Position numbers and translations under genes: made by a program. Below the pieces are notes generated by a model that made no database searches, was not told where the DNA came from, and was given only the letters and a program-made list of their open reading frames with translations. Source: Caldilineaceae bacterium (lineage in GTDB: Bacteria > Chloroflexota > Anaerolineae > Caldilineales > Caldilineaceae). Taken from it: DNA of 50,217 bases. The stretch spans positions 1-50,217 of the forward strand of contig WTGY01000097.1 of the NCBI GenBank assembly GCA_011523365.1, given 5' to 3'. Position 1 is the stretch's first letter. Each line of letters opens with the position of its first letter. Positions 15,922 through 25,637 of this stretch are shown here, piece by piece.

Positions 15922-18876
15922 TCAGGCACTGACCACTTCCCTCAGGCAACTTTGTAGAAACTGACCGGTGTAACTCTTCGCGACCGTCGCGACCTGCTCC
16001 GGGGTGCCCTCAGCCACTACGAAGCCGCCCTTGCCCCCACCTTCCGGCCCCATGTCGATCACCCAGTCGCAGTTCTTGATAACATCCAGATTGTGCTCAA
16101 TGACCAGCACGGTGTTGCCCCGGTCCGCCAGTTCGTGCAGAACGCCCAGCAGTTTGCGCACATCCTCAAAGTGGAGGCCGGTCGTCGGCTCATCGAGGAT
16201 ATAGAAGGTGTTGCCGGTGTCGCGCCGGCTCAACTCTTTGCTCAGTTTGATTCGTTGCGCTTCGCCTCCTGAAAGGGTCGTCGCCGGCTGTCCCAGGCGA
16301 ATGTAGCCCAGCCCGACAGCCATCAGTGTTTGTAAGCGGGAGCGAATGCGGGGGATATTCTGAAAAAAGTCCAGTGCCTCTTCGACGGTCATATTCAGCA
16401 CATCGGAAATCGATTTGCCGCGGAAACGGATATCGAGGGTTTCGCGGTTGTAGCGGTCACCGTGGCACTCTTCGCAGGAGACGTAGACGTCGGGCAGAAA
16501 CTGCATTTCGATCCTGATAATGCCGTCGCCGCGACAAGCCTCGCAGCGGCCGCCCTTTACGTTAAAACTGAAGCGTCCCGCCTTGTATCCGCGGGCTTTC
16601 GCCTCGGGGATGCTGGCGAACAGCTCACGCATCGGTGTAAACAGTCCCACATAGGTGGCGGGGTTGCTGCGCGGTGTTCGCCCGATCGGGCTCTGGTCGA
16701 TCTCGATCACCTTATCCAGATGCTCGATACCCTCAATTCTCTCGCAGTTGCCAGGGCGCGCCTTGGCCCGGTAGAAGCTCTGCGCCAGCCGTTTGTAGAG
16801 CACCTCTACGACCAGGCTGGACTTGCCGCTGCCGCTCACTCCGGTCACTGCGATCAGCCGGCCCAGCGGGAAGCGTACGTCAACCCTTTTGAGGTTGTTC
16901 TCGGTGGCGCCGCGTACATGCAGATATTCCCCGTTGCCTTCGCGCCGGCCCATCGGAATTTCAATGATCCGATCGCCGCGAATGAATTGAGCGGTAAGAC
17001 TTTCCCGGTGTTCAACGAAGGAATCAAGCAGCGCTGAAACGACTACCTCGCCGCCGTGTTCACCGGCGCCCGGCCCCATATCAACCACCCAGTCGGCTGC
17101 GCGAATTGTTTCCTCGTCATGCTCGACCACAAGCACGGTGTTTCCCAGATCCCGCATCCCCTTCAAGGTGTTGATCAGCCGGACATTGTCTCGCTGGTGC
17201 AGACCGATACTCGGCTCATCCAAAATGTAGAGAACACCCATCAACTGGCTGCCGATCTGCGTAGCCAGCCGGATCCGCTGCGACTCGCCGCCGGACAGGG
17301 ATACGGCGGAGCGGTTGAGGGTCAGATAGTCGAGGCCTACGTTCACCATGAACTCCAACCGCGCCTCGATCTCTCTCAATACCTGGCCTCCGATCGCGAG
17401 CTGGCGAGGGGAGAAGAGCGGCTCGGTGCCGTTGCGCCCCGCGGCCGCCCGCACCCAGGTCAGCGAATCGTTGACCGACATCGCCGTAATGTCATGGATG
17501 CTCTTGCCGGCAACCGTTACCGCCAGCGCCATTGGCCGCAGGCGCCGTCCTTCGCATTCGGGGCAGGGGTTGATGCCCATGTATTCTTCCAACTTGCTGC
17601 GGATCCAATCGCTGTCGGTCTCCCGGAAGCGCCGCTGCAGGTTGGGAAGTACGCCTGCGTACTGCGTCTCGTAATTACGCTCGTAGCCGCGGGCGTTGCG
17701 GTAGTGCACCTGTACCTTTTCCCGTCCCGGCGGTCCGTACAGGATTATGTCCCGCTGCTTGCTGCTCAGCTCTTTCACCGGTGCGGTGCGGGGAATCGAG
17801 AACTGGTTGCATACCGAGCGCAGCAACTGCTTGTAGTAGCCTTCGTCACCGTTGCCGGGATTCGCGCCTTGCCAGGGGCGCACGGCCCCCTCGGCAATGC
17901 TGAGATCACCGTCCAGAATCAGATCGGGATCAAACTCTTTTTGCACGCCCAGCCCGTCGCAGGATGTACAGGCCCCGTGCGGGCTGTTGAAGCTGAAGGT
18001 GCGCGGTTCGATCTCTGTAAAGCTGAGACCGCAGCGCATACAGGCGAAATGCTCGCTGAAGACCCGGTCGGTCGCGACCTCGCGCAGGCTGCCGTTGCCA
18101 TCAACCGGAACGCGCTTCACTTCCGAAACAATCACAGAGCCCTCGCCCAACTTGAGCGCCGTCTCCACTGAGTCGGTGAGCCGCGTGCGGTCGGTGCCCG
18201 GCAGCACGCTTCCGGGGTCGTCCGGGTCGGACCGCTCTGCCCGCACGATGATGCGGTCGATCACCGCTTCAATGGTATGCATCTTGTAGCGGTCCAGCTC
18301 CGGTGCTTCGCCGACCTCGAACAGTTCGCCGTTCACGCGTACACGCACATAACCCTGCGACTGCAGATCGTCGAAGACGCCTTTGTGCTCGCCTTTGCGA
18401 TCTTTGATGATCGGGGCCAGGATCAGCAGGCGGGCGCCCTCTTCCATGTCCAGGATTGAGTTGACGATCTGTTGCGGTGTCTGCTGGGTGATGGGGTCGC
18501 CGCACTCGGGGCAGTGGGGCTGGCCGACGCGTGCATAAAGGAGGCGCAGGTAGTCGTAGACTTCGGTGACGGTGCCGACGGTTGAGCGGGGATTACGTCC
18601 GGCGCCCTTCTGGTCGATAGAAATCGCGGGGCTGAGTCCTTCGATCTGATCGACGTCCGGCTTTTCCATCAAACCGAGGAACTGGCGCGCATAGGAGGAA
18701 AGAGACTCGACGTAGCGGCGTTGCCCTTCGGCGTAGATGGTATCGAAGGCCAGGCTGCTTTTGCCACTGCCGCTCAACCCGGTGATCACCACCAGCTTAT
18801 CGCGCGGGATCTCCAGATCCACGTTGCGCAGATTGTGTTCGCGTGCGCCGCGTATGATCAGCTTGTCAAGCGCCAT
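15922..18876 (-). CDS. uvrA: Excinuclease ABC subunit A
   Basis: UvrA is the damage-recognition ATPase dimer of nucleotide excision repair; it loads UvrB onto DNA. The 984-residue protein has two ABC modules: Walker [10 protein letters not shown] (about 33-41) and GVSGSGKSS, signatures [12 protein letters not shown] and [12 protein letters not shown], and Walker [10 protein letters not shown] and LDEPTTGLH. It also has two zinc modules, CMRCGLSF...CTSCDGLG and CEACRGDG...CEECHGDR. Family length is about 940-980. The ATG at 18876 follows GGAGG at ideal spacing. A LexA box lies 82 bases upstream. Three envelope-protein genes follow on the same strand at 64-68 base gaps. Confidence 0.98.
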   Translation of the reverse strand: MALDKLIIRGAREHNLRNVDLEIPRDKLVVITGLSGSGKSSLAFDTIYAEGQRRYVESLSSYARQFLGLMEKPDVDQIEGLSPAISIDQKGAGRNPRSTVGTVTEVYDYLRLLYARVGQPHCPECGDPITQQTPQQIVNSILDMEEGARLLILAPIIKDRKGEHKGVFDDLQSQGYVRVRVNGELFEVGEAPELDRYKMHTIEAVIDRIIVRAERSDPDDPGSVLPGTDRTRLTDSVETALKLGEGSVIVSEVKRVPVDGNGSLREVATDRVFSEHFACMRCGLSFTEIEPRTFSFNSPHGACTSCDGLGVQKEFDPDLILDGDLSIAEGAVRPWQGANPGNGDEGYYKQLLRSVCNQFSIPRTAPVKELSSKQRDIILYGPPGREKVQVHYRNARGYERNYETQYAGVLPNLQRRFRETDSDWIRSKLEEYMGINPCPECEGRRLRPMALAVTVAGKSIHDITAMSVNDSLTWVRAAAGRNGTEPLFSPRQLAIGGQVLREIEARLEFMVNVGLDYLTLNRSAVSLSGGESQRIRLATQIGSQLMGVLYILDEPSIGLHQRDNVRLINTLKGMRDLGNTVLVVEHDEETIRAADWVVDMGPGAGEHGGEVVVSALLDSFVEHRESLTAQFIRGDRIIEIPMGRREGNGEYLHVRGATENNLKRVDVRFPLGRLIAVTGVSGSGKSSLVVEVLYKRLAQSFYRAKARPGNCERIEGIEHLDKVIEIDQSPIGRTPRSNPATYVGLFTPMRELFASIPEAKARGYKAGRFSFNVKGGRCEACRGDGIIRIEMQFLPDVYVSCEECHGDRYNRETLDIRFRGKSISDVLNMTVEEALDFFQNIPRIRSRLQTLMAVGLGYIRLGQPATTLSGGEAQRIKLSKELSRRDTGNTFYILDEPTTGLHFEDVRKLLGVLHELADRGNTVLVIEHNLDVIKNCDWVIDMGPEGGGKGGFVVAEGTPEQVATVAKSYTGQFLQSCLREVVSA

Positions 18877-18957
18877 GCAGCCTCCAATCGTTTCCTGTTC
18901 CTGTTAGCCAAGTACCTGGATGCGGCGACTATCAATAGCCAGGTGGTGCGGGAATGT

Positions 18958-19010
18958 GAACGGATGTTCGCTATCCGAGCTATGTTACCACTTTTGGTCG
19001 CTACTGTCCA
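18958..19010 (-). promoter_or_regulatory. uvrA promoter and LexA (SOS) box
   Basis: On the minus strand TGGACA (19005-19010), a 17-base spacer and TAACAT (18982-18987) form a plausible promoter. Thirteen bases past the -10 lies a GAAC-N4-GTTC box at 18958-18969 (plus-strand GAACGGATGTTC), the same type as at recA. LexA there would sit over the transcription start. Confidence 0.75.
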
Positions 19011-19244
19011 TTAACGGAAAGTATATATTACCAAAATGCTCCGGTACTTGAGAAAGCGCAAGGGCATTCAGTATACCTGCCCGGTTGGGGAGGAAATCGG
19101 GTCGACTGGCCGTGCGAATACACTGGAGCGCGAGGAGAATGCCGGGCCGGGCACGGTCGATGCCCCGAAGACCGGCCCGATCGAATTGCTGTGCAATATG
19201 TCTACGATCTGTCTACGGACGGCAGGCAGAGGTTGGTTCTGCTC
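19011..19244. other. Intergenic space, no gene seen
   Basis: This lies between the uvrA promoter and the end of the NUDIX gene. No convincing ORF, RNA or terminator. The plus-strand frames are short and lack ribosome sites. Confidence 0.5.
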
Positions 19245-19952
19245 TTACTCCTGGGGTGTATTGTGCTGCCAGGTCGGCTGTGGCTGCCAACGCGGGGGAT
19301 CGTAAAATGATCGCTGAGAGGGGTCTTTTTGCCACTTGAAGGCGAAGCGGATACGGGCAGGGTGGGCAGCCTGCAGGGCATCCCAAGGCAAATTCTGCGG
19401 CGTGAACCAGCCTACGTCCAACGTCTCCCGGGTGACGATCGGCGTTCCTTCGACGTGGCGGGCGGCGAAGAGCAGGCAGTAGAGATGGTGCAGACCGCCG
19501 CCGCCATGATAGTTGTTGTCGAAAATACCGAGATAACCGCTCAGTTCAACCCGGCAGCCGGTCTCTTCCCACACTTCGCGCACCGCCCCCTCTCCCGGCA
19601 GTTCGTTCACTTCGCACCACCCGCCCGGCAGCGCCCAGCGCCCGTTGTCCTTCCGTTGGATCAGAAGAATGCGGCCGGCATCATCGAAGGCGGCAGTATC
19701 CACCACCACATATGGTGAGACATAGCGCGTATCATCAAAGAAATGGCGTTGAATTTCGGCCAGCGGGCGCGTATCAACCAACGCCGTCAACTCCGCAGAC
19801 AGGTCCAACATCTGCTCGAAAGTCTCAACCTGGTAAGGATTGTCGGCAAAATGGAGGCCGTTGTTACTCAGCGCACGCAGCTTTCCGGCAACGCGCAGAA
19901 TCGTTTCCTCCGCCGCACCGGCTTCCACAACTCTCCCGTCATTCGTTTCCAT
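19245..19952 (-). CDS. NUDIX hydrolase with N-terminal helical domain
   Basis: The 235-residue protein has a Nudix box (about 110-132): GGWCEVNELPGEGAVREVWE followed by ETG, with the metal-binding RE..EE set intact. The first ~70 residues (ILRVAGKLRALSNNGLHFAD) match the helical domain found N-terminal in a NUDIX group that acts on ADP-ribose or nucleotide sugars. The preceding GTG would add four residues; I chose the ATG at 19952 because GGGAG sits seven bases upstream. It overlaps the GNAT stop by 14 bases, giving translational coupling in the dynamin-GNAT-NUDIX operon. The exact substrate cannot be read. Confidence 0.88.
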   Translation of the reverse strand: METNDGRVVEAGAAEETILRVAGKLRALSNNGLHFADNPYQVETFEQMLDLSAELTALVDTRPLAEIQRHFFDDTRYVSPYVVVDTAAFDDAGRILLIQRKDNGRWALPGGWCEVNELPGEGAVREVWEETGCRVELSGYLGIFDNNYHGGGGLHHLYCLLFAARHVEGTPIVTRETLDVGWFTPQNLPWDALQAAHPARIRFAFKWQKDPSQRSFYDPPRWQPQPTWQHNTPQE

Positions 19953-20514
19953 CGTCACTCCCACTATAACAGTCTATTTTGTCACTATTTTCCAGTTGCT
20001 TCTCCATCGCCAGCAGACGCACAAGGCGTTTGCCTGACCGGATGCGCTGCGCCTCGCCGGTCAGGCTAAAGCCGAGGGATTGGAAAAAGCGGAGCGCGCC
20101 GGGGTTGAACTGCTCGACGCCCAATTTGGCCTCGCGCACACCACCCTCCGCAGACAGCCACGGCTCCAGCAGGGCCCAGGCACTGGTGCCCACGCGCTGC
20201 CGCTGGAACGGCTCCGCCACCAGCAGAATGCCGACATATGCTGTTTCGGGGTCCGGCCAGTGCAGGCGGAAGTCGATCAGGCCCACCAGTTGTGCGCCGG
20301 CTTCGGTATTGCCCGGCTCATTCGCGGCCACGATCCCCAGCCCCATACGGCCCGGCTCGGCCTCGATCGCTTCCAGATCGCGCGCCGACTGCCCGGCGGG
20401 CGCCTGGGCCAGATGATACATCTCCCAGTAGGCCGGTGACAGTTCGTATACCCGTTGCAGCGCGTCTGCGTGCAGCGAGGCGTCCAGGGGAAGCAGAGAG
20501 ATGGAGGGTGTCAT
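19939..20514 (-). CDS. GNAT N-acetyltransferase
   Basis: The 191-residue protein has the GNAT core: a beta strand AYVGILLVAEPFQRQRVGTSAW, where Q/R-x-x-G-x-(G/A/S) is the acetyl-CoA pyrophosphate loop, then LGVEQFNPGALRFFQSLGF, the typical C-terminal region. It transfers acetyl from acetyl-CoA to an amine. The ATG at 20514 overlaps the dynamin stop as ATGA, which fixes the start; the ORF is open 20 codons further up inside the dynamin gene. Acceptor unknown. Confidence 0.85.
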   Translation of the reverse strand: MTPSISLLPLDASLHADALQRVYELSPAYWEMYHLAQAPAGQSARDLEAIEAEPGRMGLGIVAANEPGNTEAGAQLVGLIDFRLHWPDPETAYVGILLVAEPFQRQRVGTSAWALLEPWLSAEGGVREAKLGVEQFNPGALRFFQSLGFSLTGEAQRIRSGKRLVRLLAMEKQLENSDKIDCYSGSDDGNE

Positions 20515-22307
20515 GACGGCAGGGGCGTGTGGCTCGCGGCCAGCTCCTCCACACGGCGCCTCAGCCCTGCCCACTCGCTCTCGGCGCGCTGCAGATCGGC
20601 TGCAAGCGTCTCCAGCTTTTCCCGCTCCACGCGCACGAAGCGCGTGTAGGGGGCGACTGCTTCGCGGATGCGCTGCACACTGGCAGTCAGCTCCGATTCG
20701 AACTGCTGGGTGATGGCAGTGTCGAGACGCCGGCGCAGGTCGCCGATGCGCGCGCGCAGCTGCGCCTTCACCTTCTGCCGCCGGTAGGGAAGCACATAGA
20801 GACCAAGCGCGGCAAGAGCGCTGGCACCGAGGACGCCGGTCACATCGAGGAAGGTCGTATTCAGTATGACGACAAGGATGGCGCCGAGGCCGATGGCACC
20901 GGCCTCGACCGCGGCCGTCTGGATGATGGCCCGCTGCACGTCCTTGGCCAGCTTGAGCGCCTCGGCTTCGCGATCGTAGGAGTCGACCACCTCCTGCGCG
21001 CTGCGGCCGATACTCTTGAGCAAATTTTGACGGTTAAAATCGAATTCCCCCCGCACCTGGCCGATCATCTGGTCGGTGTGCTGGAGTGAGCGGCGCTCGA
21101 TGAACTCCATCACCGCCTGCCACTGGCGGTAGTCGCGCTCGATCAGCCAGTCGATCAGTTCGTCGACATGCCGCTCGACAGCCCGGCTGCTGTCGGCGAG
21201 GACGCGGCGCTCGAACTCGCCTCGCAGCCGCTCGCTGTTGACCAGCTCGACGACGCGGGTAATGCGCAGGTTTTCGTCGAAAAAGCGATCGCCTCGCTCG
21301 GCCATCTCGTAAAGGACGTTATCGACGCGGTCGCTCTGGTAGCGAAAGTCTCGCCGCATATCGTTCTGGTAGGCCGCCAGCTGCTGGTCAATGGCGTCCA
21401 GCGCCTGGAAGTCGCCCTTGAGCAGTGATTGTCGCTGCCTGATCACCTCCTGGTAGTTGGCGATCAGGGCGGCTGCGATTCCAACCGGGTTCGAAAGTTG
21501 CAACCGCACACGCTCCCCGGCATCGAGAAAGTCGAGAATGTACTGCTCCAGCGGTTCGAACCGACTGCGCTGCCAGAGCGGGGCGGGAGAGGATGTTCTC
21601 CGGCCTTCTGTCGGCTCTGTGCTCTCTCCTGAATTCTTTGCTTCGAGCGCTAGACGGGCGCTGACGGCGAAAATGGGCGGCGCAACGCCGAGCAACTCGT
21701 GGGCGTTGCGGCGGACGAATTCGAGTACTTCCTGTTGCTCCGCTTCGGTGGTCAGCAGCTCGATCTTGTTGACCACGATCACGATCTTTTTTCCCCAGTC
21801 ACGGATCTGTTGGAGGAAAGCGCGCTCCGATTCGCTGAACGGCCGGTCCGCGCTGGTGACGAAAAGGACGAGGTCGCTGCGGGGCACGAAATGCTCTGTC
21901 AGCTCCTGGTGCTGGCGGATGACGGCATTGGTACCGGGCGTATCGACCAGATTGACCTCCTGCAGCCAAGGGACAGGCAGGCGCCGCACCGCCATACCAC
22001 TGTCGACGCCCGGCTGCTCGGCGGCATCGCTGTGGCGGATCAGGACCAGTTCGCTGGTGGTGGGCACGACGCCTTCGGCCAGATACTCTTGCCCCAGCAG
22101 CGCGTTGATGACGGCGCTCTTGCCGGCGTTGAATTCACCCACCACCACCATCAGGAAAAGCTCTTCCAGTTGGGCCAGCGCGTTGCGGATCAGCCCCAGG
22201 TCGGCGTCGGGCGCGTCGAGGCGGGCGAGTGATACCTGCAGGTCGCCCAGCAGTTGACGCTCTTTCTGTAGGATTTGGCCCTGCTCAGCGGTCAATACCT
22301 GCTGCAC
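20511..22307 (-). CDS. Bacterial dynamin-like GTPase
   Basis: The 598-residue protein has a G domain near the N-terminus: P-loop GEFNAGKS (57-64), switch threonine in VPTTSE, DTPGTN and NKIELL. A long helical stalk follows, then a strongly hydrophobic segment (AIGLGAILVVILNTTFL and ASALAALGLYVLPY) like the membrane-inserting paddle of bacterial dynamin-like proteins. A further coiled region (TRFVREKLETLAADLQRAESEW-like) ends it. Such proteins bind and remodel or protect membranes in a GTP-dependent way. I favour the GTG at 22307, which follows AGGAAA at good spacing, over the upstream TTG at 22334. First gene of a coupled trio with GNAT and NUDIX. Confidence 0.87.
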   Translation of the reverse strand: MQQVLTAEQGQILQKERQLLGDLQVSLARLDAPDADLGLIRNALAQLEELFLMVVVGEFNAGKSAVINALLGQEYLAEGVVPTTSELVLIRHSDAAEQPGVDSGMAVRRLPVPWLQEVNLVDTPGTNAVIRQHQELTEHFVPRSDLVLFVTSADRPFSESERAFLQQIRDWGKKIVIVVNKIELLTTEAEQQEVLEFVRRNAHELLGVAPPIFAVSARLALEAKNSGESTEPTEGRRTSSPAPLWQRSRFEPLEQYILDFLDAGERVRLQLSNPVGIAAALIANYQEVIRQRQSLLKGDFQALDAIDQQLAAYQNDMRRDFRYQSDRVDNVLYEMAERGDRFFDENLRITRVVELVNSERLRGEFERRVLADSSRAVERHVDELIDWLIERDYRQWQAVMEFIERRSLQHTDQMIGQVRGEFDFNRQNLLKSIGRSAQEVVDSYDREAEALKLAKDVQRAIIQTAAVEAGAIGLGAILVVILNTTFLDVTGVLGASALAALGLYVLPYRRQKVKAQLRARIGDLRRRLDTAITQQFESELTASVQRIREAVAPYTRFVRVEREKLETLAADLQRAESEWAGLRRRVEELAASHTPLPS

Positions 22308-22508
22308 GCTTTTCCTCAGTGTGGGCGGGCACAAATGTCGGACGCGGCACAGGGAATTCTAGCACAGACGCGCTAGCGTTCATATCGTTAGTGAGGTAGT
22401 GGGGCGCGCATACAGGAACAGGGGAGGGGCACTTGCTGCGTTGTACTTGCCGCCATCGTCTTCGCAGAATTCAGAGTCATCCATCTACTTCTGAACGAGG
22501 TTGAAAGA

Positions 22509-23000
22509 ATGGGTCGCCTGCCGGTTCCGCTCTTCATGTTTACCAAGGACCTCTTATCTTCCCCGAGCTTCTACATCAGCGAATATCTTGAGAGTCACCG
22601 TGATGAGTACTACGATGGTCTGCTTGCGGTGTCGCGCGACGGTGACTGGACCGGATGGTGCGCCTTTTTCCTCACGGCGTTGACGGAGCAGGCGCGTGCA
22701 TATCAGCAGAAGAGCCAAAATTTGCTAACGCTTTACGGCAAACTCCGAGACCTAGTCGTAGAGGTCATACCTTCCCTGTACAGTAGCAGAGCGCTTGACC
22801 GGATTTTCGAAAGGCCGATCTTCCGTTCAGTCGATTTTGTAAACGGCGCGGGAATCCCCAAATCTACCGCGCAGCGGTTACTCAACCAGTTCAAGACGAA
22901 CGGCATACTTACGGAGGTAAGACAAGGCGGTGGCCGTCGCTCCGCTATACTAGCGTTCCCTGAGTTGCTCAACATCGCAGAAGGCCGAAAGGTCTTTTGA
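22509..23000 (+). pseudogene. Decayed Fic protein (C-terminal half, active motif lost)
   Basis: The 163-residue ORF matches the second half of Fic/DOC proteins: SEYLESHRDEYYDGLLAVSR followed by DGDWTGWCAFFLTAL, then a winged-helix-like C-terminus (GIPKSTAQRLLNQFKTNGIL). The same motif occurs in the intact Fic at 34280 (SLYLKQHRERYYDLL...GDWEEWLAFFLEGV). The frame stays open upstream to 22395. At 22482 it reads HLLLNEVERMGRL, exactly the length of the catalytic HPFxDGNGRxGRL, but only the His, one Arg and the GRL remain. So this is either a pseudogene or an expressed remnant keeping the DNA-binding tail; an ATG with GAGG upstream exists at 22509. AMPylation activity is not possible with this motif. 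Confidence 0.65.
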
Positions 23001-23084
23001 GTTTCATCTGTTGAACTCAAAAGACGTTGAGATTCAAAAACGGCGTTTTTTGAATCTCAACGAGGTTTGTGTTGCACAGATGAA
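22992..23084. repeat. Nested inverted repeats at the end of the Fic remnant
   Basis: Three perfect pairs overlap. Hairpin 1 is GTCTTTTGAGTT/AACTCAAAAGAC (22992-23003 and 23014-23025), which covers the stop codon. Hairpin 2 is CGTTGAGATTCAAAAA/TTTTTGAATCTCAACG (23025-23040 and 23047-23062). An outer pair, TTCATCTGT/ACAGATGAA (23003-23011 and 23076-23084), competes with hairpin 1. It sits between convergent genes and could act as a bidirectional terminator, but has no trailing T-run outside the stems. Confidence 0.8.
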
Positions 23085-23222
23085 TCACAAGAGCGGACTT
23101 TCGCCAGAAAATGCCCGCTTTTCTAATGGCCATCCCCACTGAAGTCCACGCCAAACACGAGGAACTCCCGTAGGAAGGTAGCGCAACGGCCTGCAACGCC
23201 AATCCCAGGCCTCCAAAGGGAT

Positions 23223-23831
23223 TCACCTCCGCATCAGCCCCTCCAGGCGTTTCTTCACGCCAGGCCACTCACTTTCGATCACACTGAAGTAGACAGTATG
23301 GCGGTCCACGCCGTCGCGGGCGATGCGGTGATTGCGCAGTGTGCCTTCCTCGACCGCGCCGATGCGCAGAATCGCGCGTCGCGACCGTTCGTTGCGGCTG
23401 TCCGACTTGAGGGAGACCCGCCGCGCTGCCAGGTCCTCGAAGGCATGCCTTAGCAGAAGGTATTTGCATTCGGTATTCACACCGGTCCGCTGCCACGCGG
23501 TCCCGTACCATGTCATGCCTATTTCCAGCGTCCGGTGCTCGCGGACGATGTCTATGTAAGCAGTCGAGCCCACCGCCTTGCCGGTCTCCCGGTGAACTGC
23601 GGCGAAGGTGACGCGTGTTCCCGCTGCCAGTTCCTCCAAACAGGCCTTGATCCATCCCTCAGCGTCGGCAACGCTGCTTAGGGCCGGGCGGGCCGCGTAT
23701 CTCCAGATCGACTCCTCTGCGCCCGCGGCATACAGGTCGGCAGCATGGGCCAGCGCAATTGGCTCAAGGCGCACCAGGTTACCGGTCAGCGTGACGGGCT
23801 GTGGATCAAAGACTTTTTTCGATACGGCCAT
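23223..23831 (-). CDS. RimJ/RimL-type GNAT acetyltransferase
   Basis: The 202-residue protein opens with the typical LTGNLVRLEPIALAHAADLY. It continues with ETGKAVGSTAYIDIVREHRT, LEIGMTWYGTAWQRTGVNTE, CKYLLLRHAFEDLAARRVSL and NERSRRAILRIGAVEEGTLR, the standard RimJ/L layout. In this family the acetyl-CoA loop is variable, and here Q-R-T-G-V-N occupies it. Members acetylate N-termini of ribosomal proteins or small molecules and antibiotics; the acceptor here is unknown. Stand-alone gene, convergent with the Fic remnant. Confidence 0.87.
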   Translation of the reverse strand: MAVSKKVFDPQPVTLTGNLVRLEPIALAHAADLYAAGAEESIWRYAARPALSSVADAEGWIKACLEELAAGTRVTFAAVHRETGKAVGSTAYIDIVREHRTLEIGMTWYGTAWQRTGVNTECKYLLLRHAFEDLAARRVSLKSDSRNERSRRAILRIGAVEEGTLRNHRIARDGVDRHTVYFSVIESEWPGVKKRLEGLMRR

Positions 23832-24094
23832 GTCAGTTACCTCACGGTCAGCAGTGAAGCTCTGTCTGTCTTCGGGATCGCAACTGCAGACTGCCTTCCA
23901 GGAAACTGGCTGATGTAGTTGCGACGCGCCCTGAATCTGTTGGTCAGATGCTTTCTGAATCAGGAGTTTCCGCAGTTTGTGGTTGGCAGCATGGCAGGCG
24001 AATGGTCGATTCCTGACCGTCGTTCATTTGTCGACTGAGATAGCCGAACGCGATGCCCGGCAGTTTGGCCTGCGTGCTCAAAGCAGGAAGAAGG
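23832..24094. other. Intergenic space, no gene seen
   Basis: No convincing ORF, RNA or repeat is visible between the RimJ-like start and the promoter of the first solute-binding protein. Confidence 0.5.
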
Positions 24095-24172
24095 TTGCAC
24101 TCTATCTCCAAATCCGTTAGAATCTGACAGGCCACAGGCGCTTGCGTCTCTTCCCCACGACGACAATATAAT
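24095..24172 (+). promoter_or_regulatory. Candidate promoters for the first ABC operon
   Basis: TTGCAC (24095-24100), 17 bases, TAGAAT (24118-24123) resembles the layout of the promoter at 35564. A second, perfect TATAAT lies at 24167-24172, with TTGCGT at 24142 giving a long 19-base spacer. Either could drive the gene at 24222. Confidence 0.45.
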
Positions 24173-24221
24173 ACGCTTCACACTTCTTACCACATTCCAA
24201 GCGAAAAGGAGCGCTAACTCT

Positions 24222-25619
24222 ATGAATCACGATACCACACTCAGCCGGCGCCGCTTCCTGCAATGGGGCGCGGTCGGCATCGGCGGCGCGGCCATCGCGG
24301 CCTGCGCTGCACCCGCGGCACCAGCGGCTGCCCCCGAAGAGGGAGAAATGGCGGCCGAAGAGGTTATCACGATTTCCTGGTGGCACGCATGGGGCGGCAC
24401 CACAGGCATGGCGGCCATGGAAGGCGTCGCCGCGGCCTTCAACGAGGAGGACCGCAACGTCAAGGTCGAACGCCTGCACGTGACCGAAATGAATGACAAG
24501 CTGCTGGCCGCGATCGCCGGCGGCACACCGCCCGACGTCGGTGTCTGCTGTGTGCAGTACGCTGAACTTTACTCGCGCGGCGCGGTCATGCCCATCGACG
24601 ACCAAATCGACAACAGCGCCGTCATCGGCCGTGACGACTTTGTGCCCGGCCTGCTCGAATCGATGCAGTGGCAGGGCGCCACCTACGGCGTGCCCGGCTT
24701 CGAGGCCGGTCCCCGCTACGGCCTGATGTACAACAAGGCGATCATAGATGAGGCCGGACTCGACCCCATGAACCTGCCCCGCACCTGGGATGAGATGTTT
24801 GAGTGGCACGTCGAGCTGACCAAGTTCGACGACGCCGGCAACGTCGAGATCGTCGGCTTCGATCCCCGCGACGCCACCGCCGGCAACGGCCCGGCCACCA
24901 ACATCCCGCAGTTCTGGGCCCTCACTTACGGCCTCGACATGTGGGACGACGAGACCAACACCTTCAACTACGACGACGAACTCTTCGTCAGCGCGCTGAA
25001 GACGATCAAGCGCTTCACCGACCATGTCGGTGTGCAGCAGATGGAGTCGTTCCGCTCCAGCTTCGGCGGCTGGACACAGAGCCCCTCCTCCTCATTCCCC
25101 AGCGGCGTTCAGGCGATGATCGTCACCGGCTACTACGCCCCCGGCGAACTCTTCCACTCCGCACCCGACAAGGAGTTCGGCGTCGGTTGGGTGCCCGTTT
25201 CGGAAGACCGCCGCGACGTCACCTTCCAGAACGTGGGCGGCCATCCGATGTACATTCCCAACGGCGTCACCGAAATCGACGCAGCCTTCGAGTTCATCGA
25301 GTTCTGCTCGGGGGAGAAGGCGCAAAACGTCATTTTCGACAATACCGGCTGGCTGGGCGGCCGCAAAGCTCTCTATGATCCTGACCTGCCCAAGTACCAG
25401 CGTTACGAAAACCTGGACTGGTTCCTGCAATCGGTCAATGAGGCCGACGAGCTGTGGGCCTGCCCGGTCATCCCGATCCAGGGTTTCGTCAACCAGCAGC
25501 GTTCCCGTACGTATGAGTCCGTCATCTTTGGCGACAAGGAGCCCGAGCAGGCCGCCGCTGACATGCAGGCAGCCTGCACCGAGGAGATGCTCAAGTCCTT
25601 CCCCGAACTGGTTGGTTAG
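24222..25619 (+). CDS. ABC transporter solute-binding protein 1
   Basis: The 465-residue extracellular binding protein of the carbohydrate family 1 type captures a substrate for the two permeases that follow. The N-terminus has a Tat-like SRRRFLQ (8-14) followed by a lipobox with Cys at residue 28 (AIAAC), so it is probably Tat-exported and lipid-anchored. The mature region shows ISWWHAWGGTTGMAAMEGVA, LLAAIAGGTPPDVGV, and GLMYNKAIIDEAGL, all typical of sugar-binding proteins. A 13-bp GC-rich hairpin follows the stop. First gene of an operon with two permeases and a sulfatase, so a sulfated sugar is a reasonable guess for the ligand. Confidence 0.92.
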   Translation: MNHDTTLSRRRFLQWGAVGIGGAAIAACAAPAAPAAAPEEGEMAAEEVITISWWHAWGGTTGMAAMEGVAAAFNEEDRNVKVERLHVTEMNDKLLAAIAGGTPPDVGVCCVQYAELYSRGAVMPIDDQIDNSAVIGRDDFVPGLLESMQWQGATYGVPGFEAGPRYGLMYNKAIIDEAGLDPMNLPRTWDEMFEWHVELTKFDDAGNVEIVGFDPRDATAGNGPATNIPQFWALTYGLDMWDDETNTFNYDDELFVSALKTIKRFTDHVGVQQMESFRSSFGGWTQSPSSSFPSGVQAMIVTGYYAPGELFHSAPDKEFGVGWVPVSEDRRDVTFQNVGGHPMYIPNGVTEIDAAFEFIEFCSGEKAQNVIFDNTGWLGGRKALYDPDLPKYQRYENLDWFLQSVNEADELWACPVIPIQGFVNQQRSRTYESVIFGDKEPEQAAADMQAACTEEMLKSFPELVG

Positions 25620-25637
25620 AAGAAATGTGCAGCACAA

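Noticed and set aside
17056..18171. 371-codon plus-strand ORF inside uvrA
   Set aside because: Antisense to a certain uvrA gene with both ABC modules intact.
22308..22334. TTG start for the dynamin-like gene
   Set aside because: No ribosome site in front of it, whereas the GTG at 22307 has AGGAAA at good spacing.
24117..25025. Long minus-strand ORF opposite the first binding protein
   Set aside because: It is the antisense frame of a clear solute-binding protein in GC-rich DNA, rich in Val/Gly/Asp/His with no domain or ribosome site.
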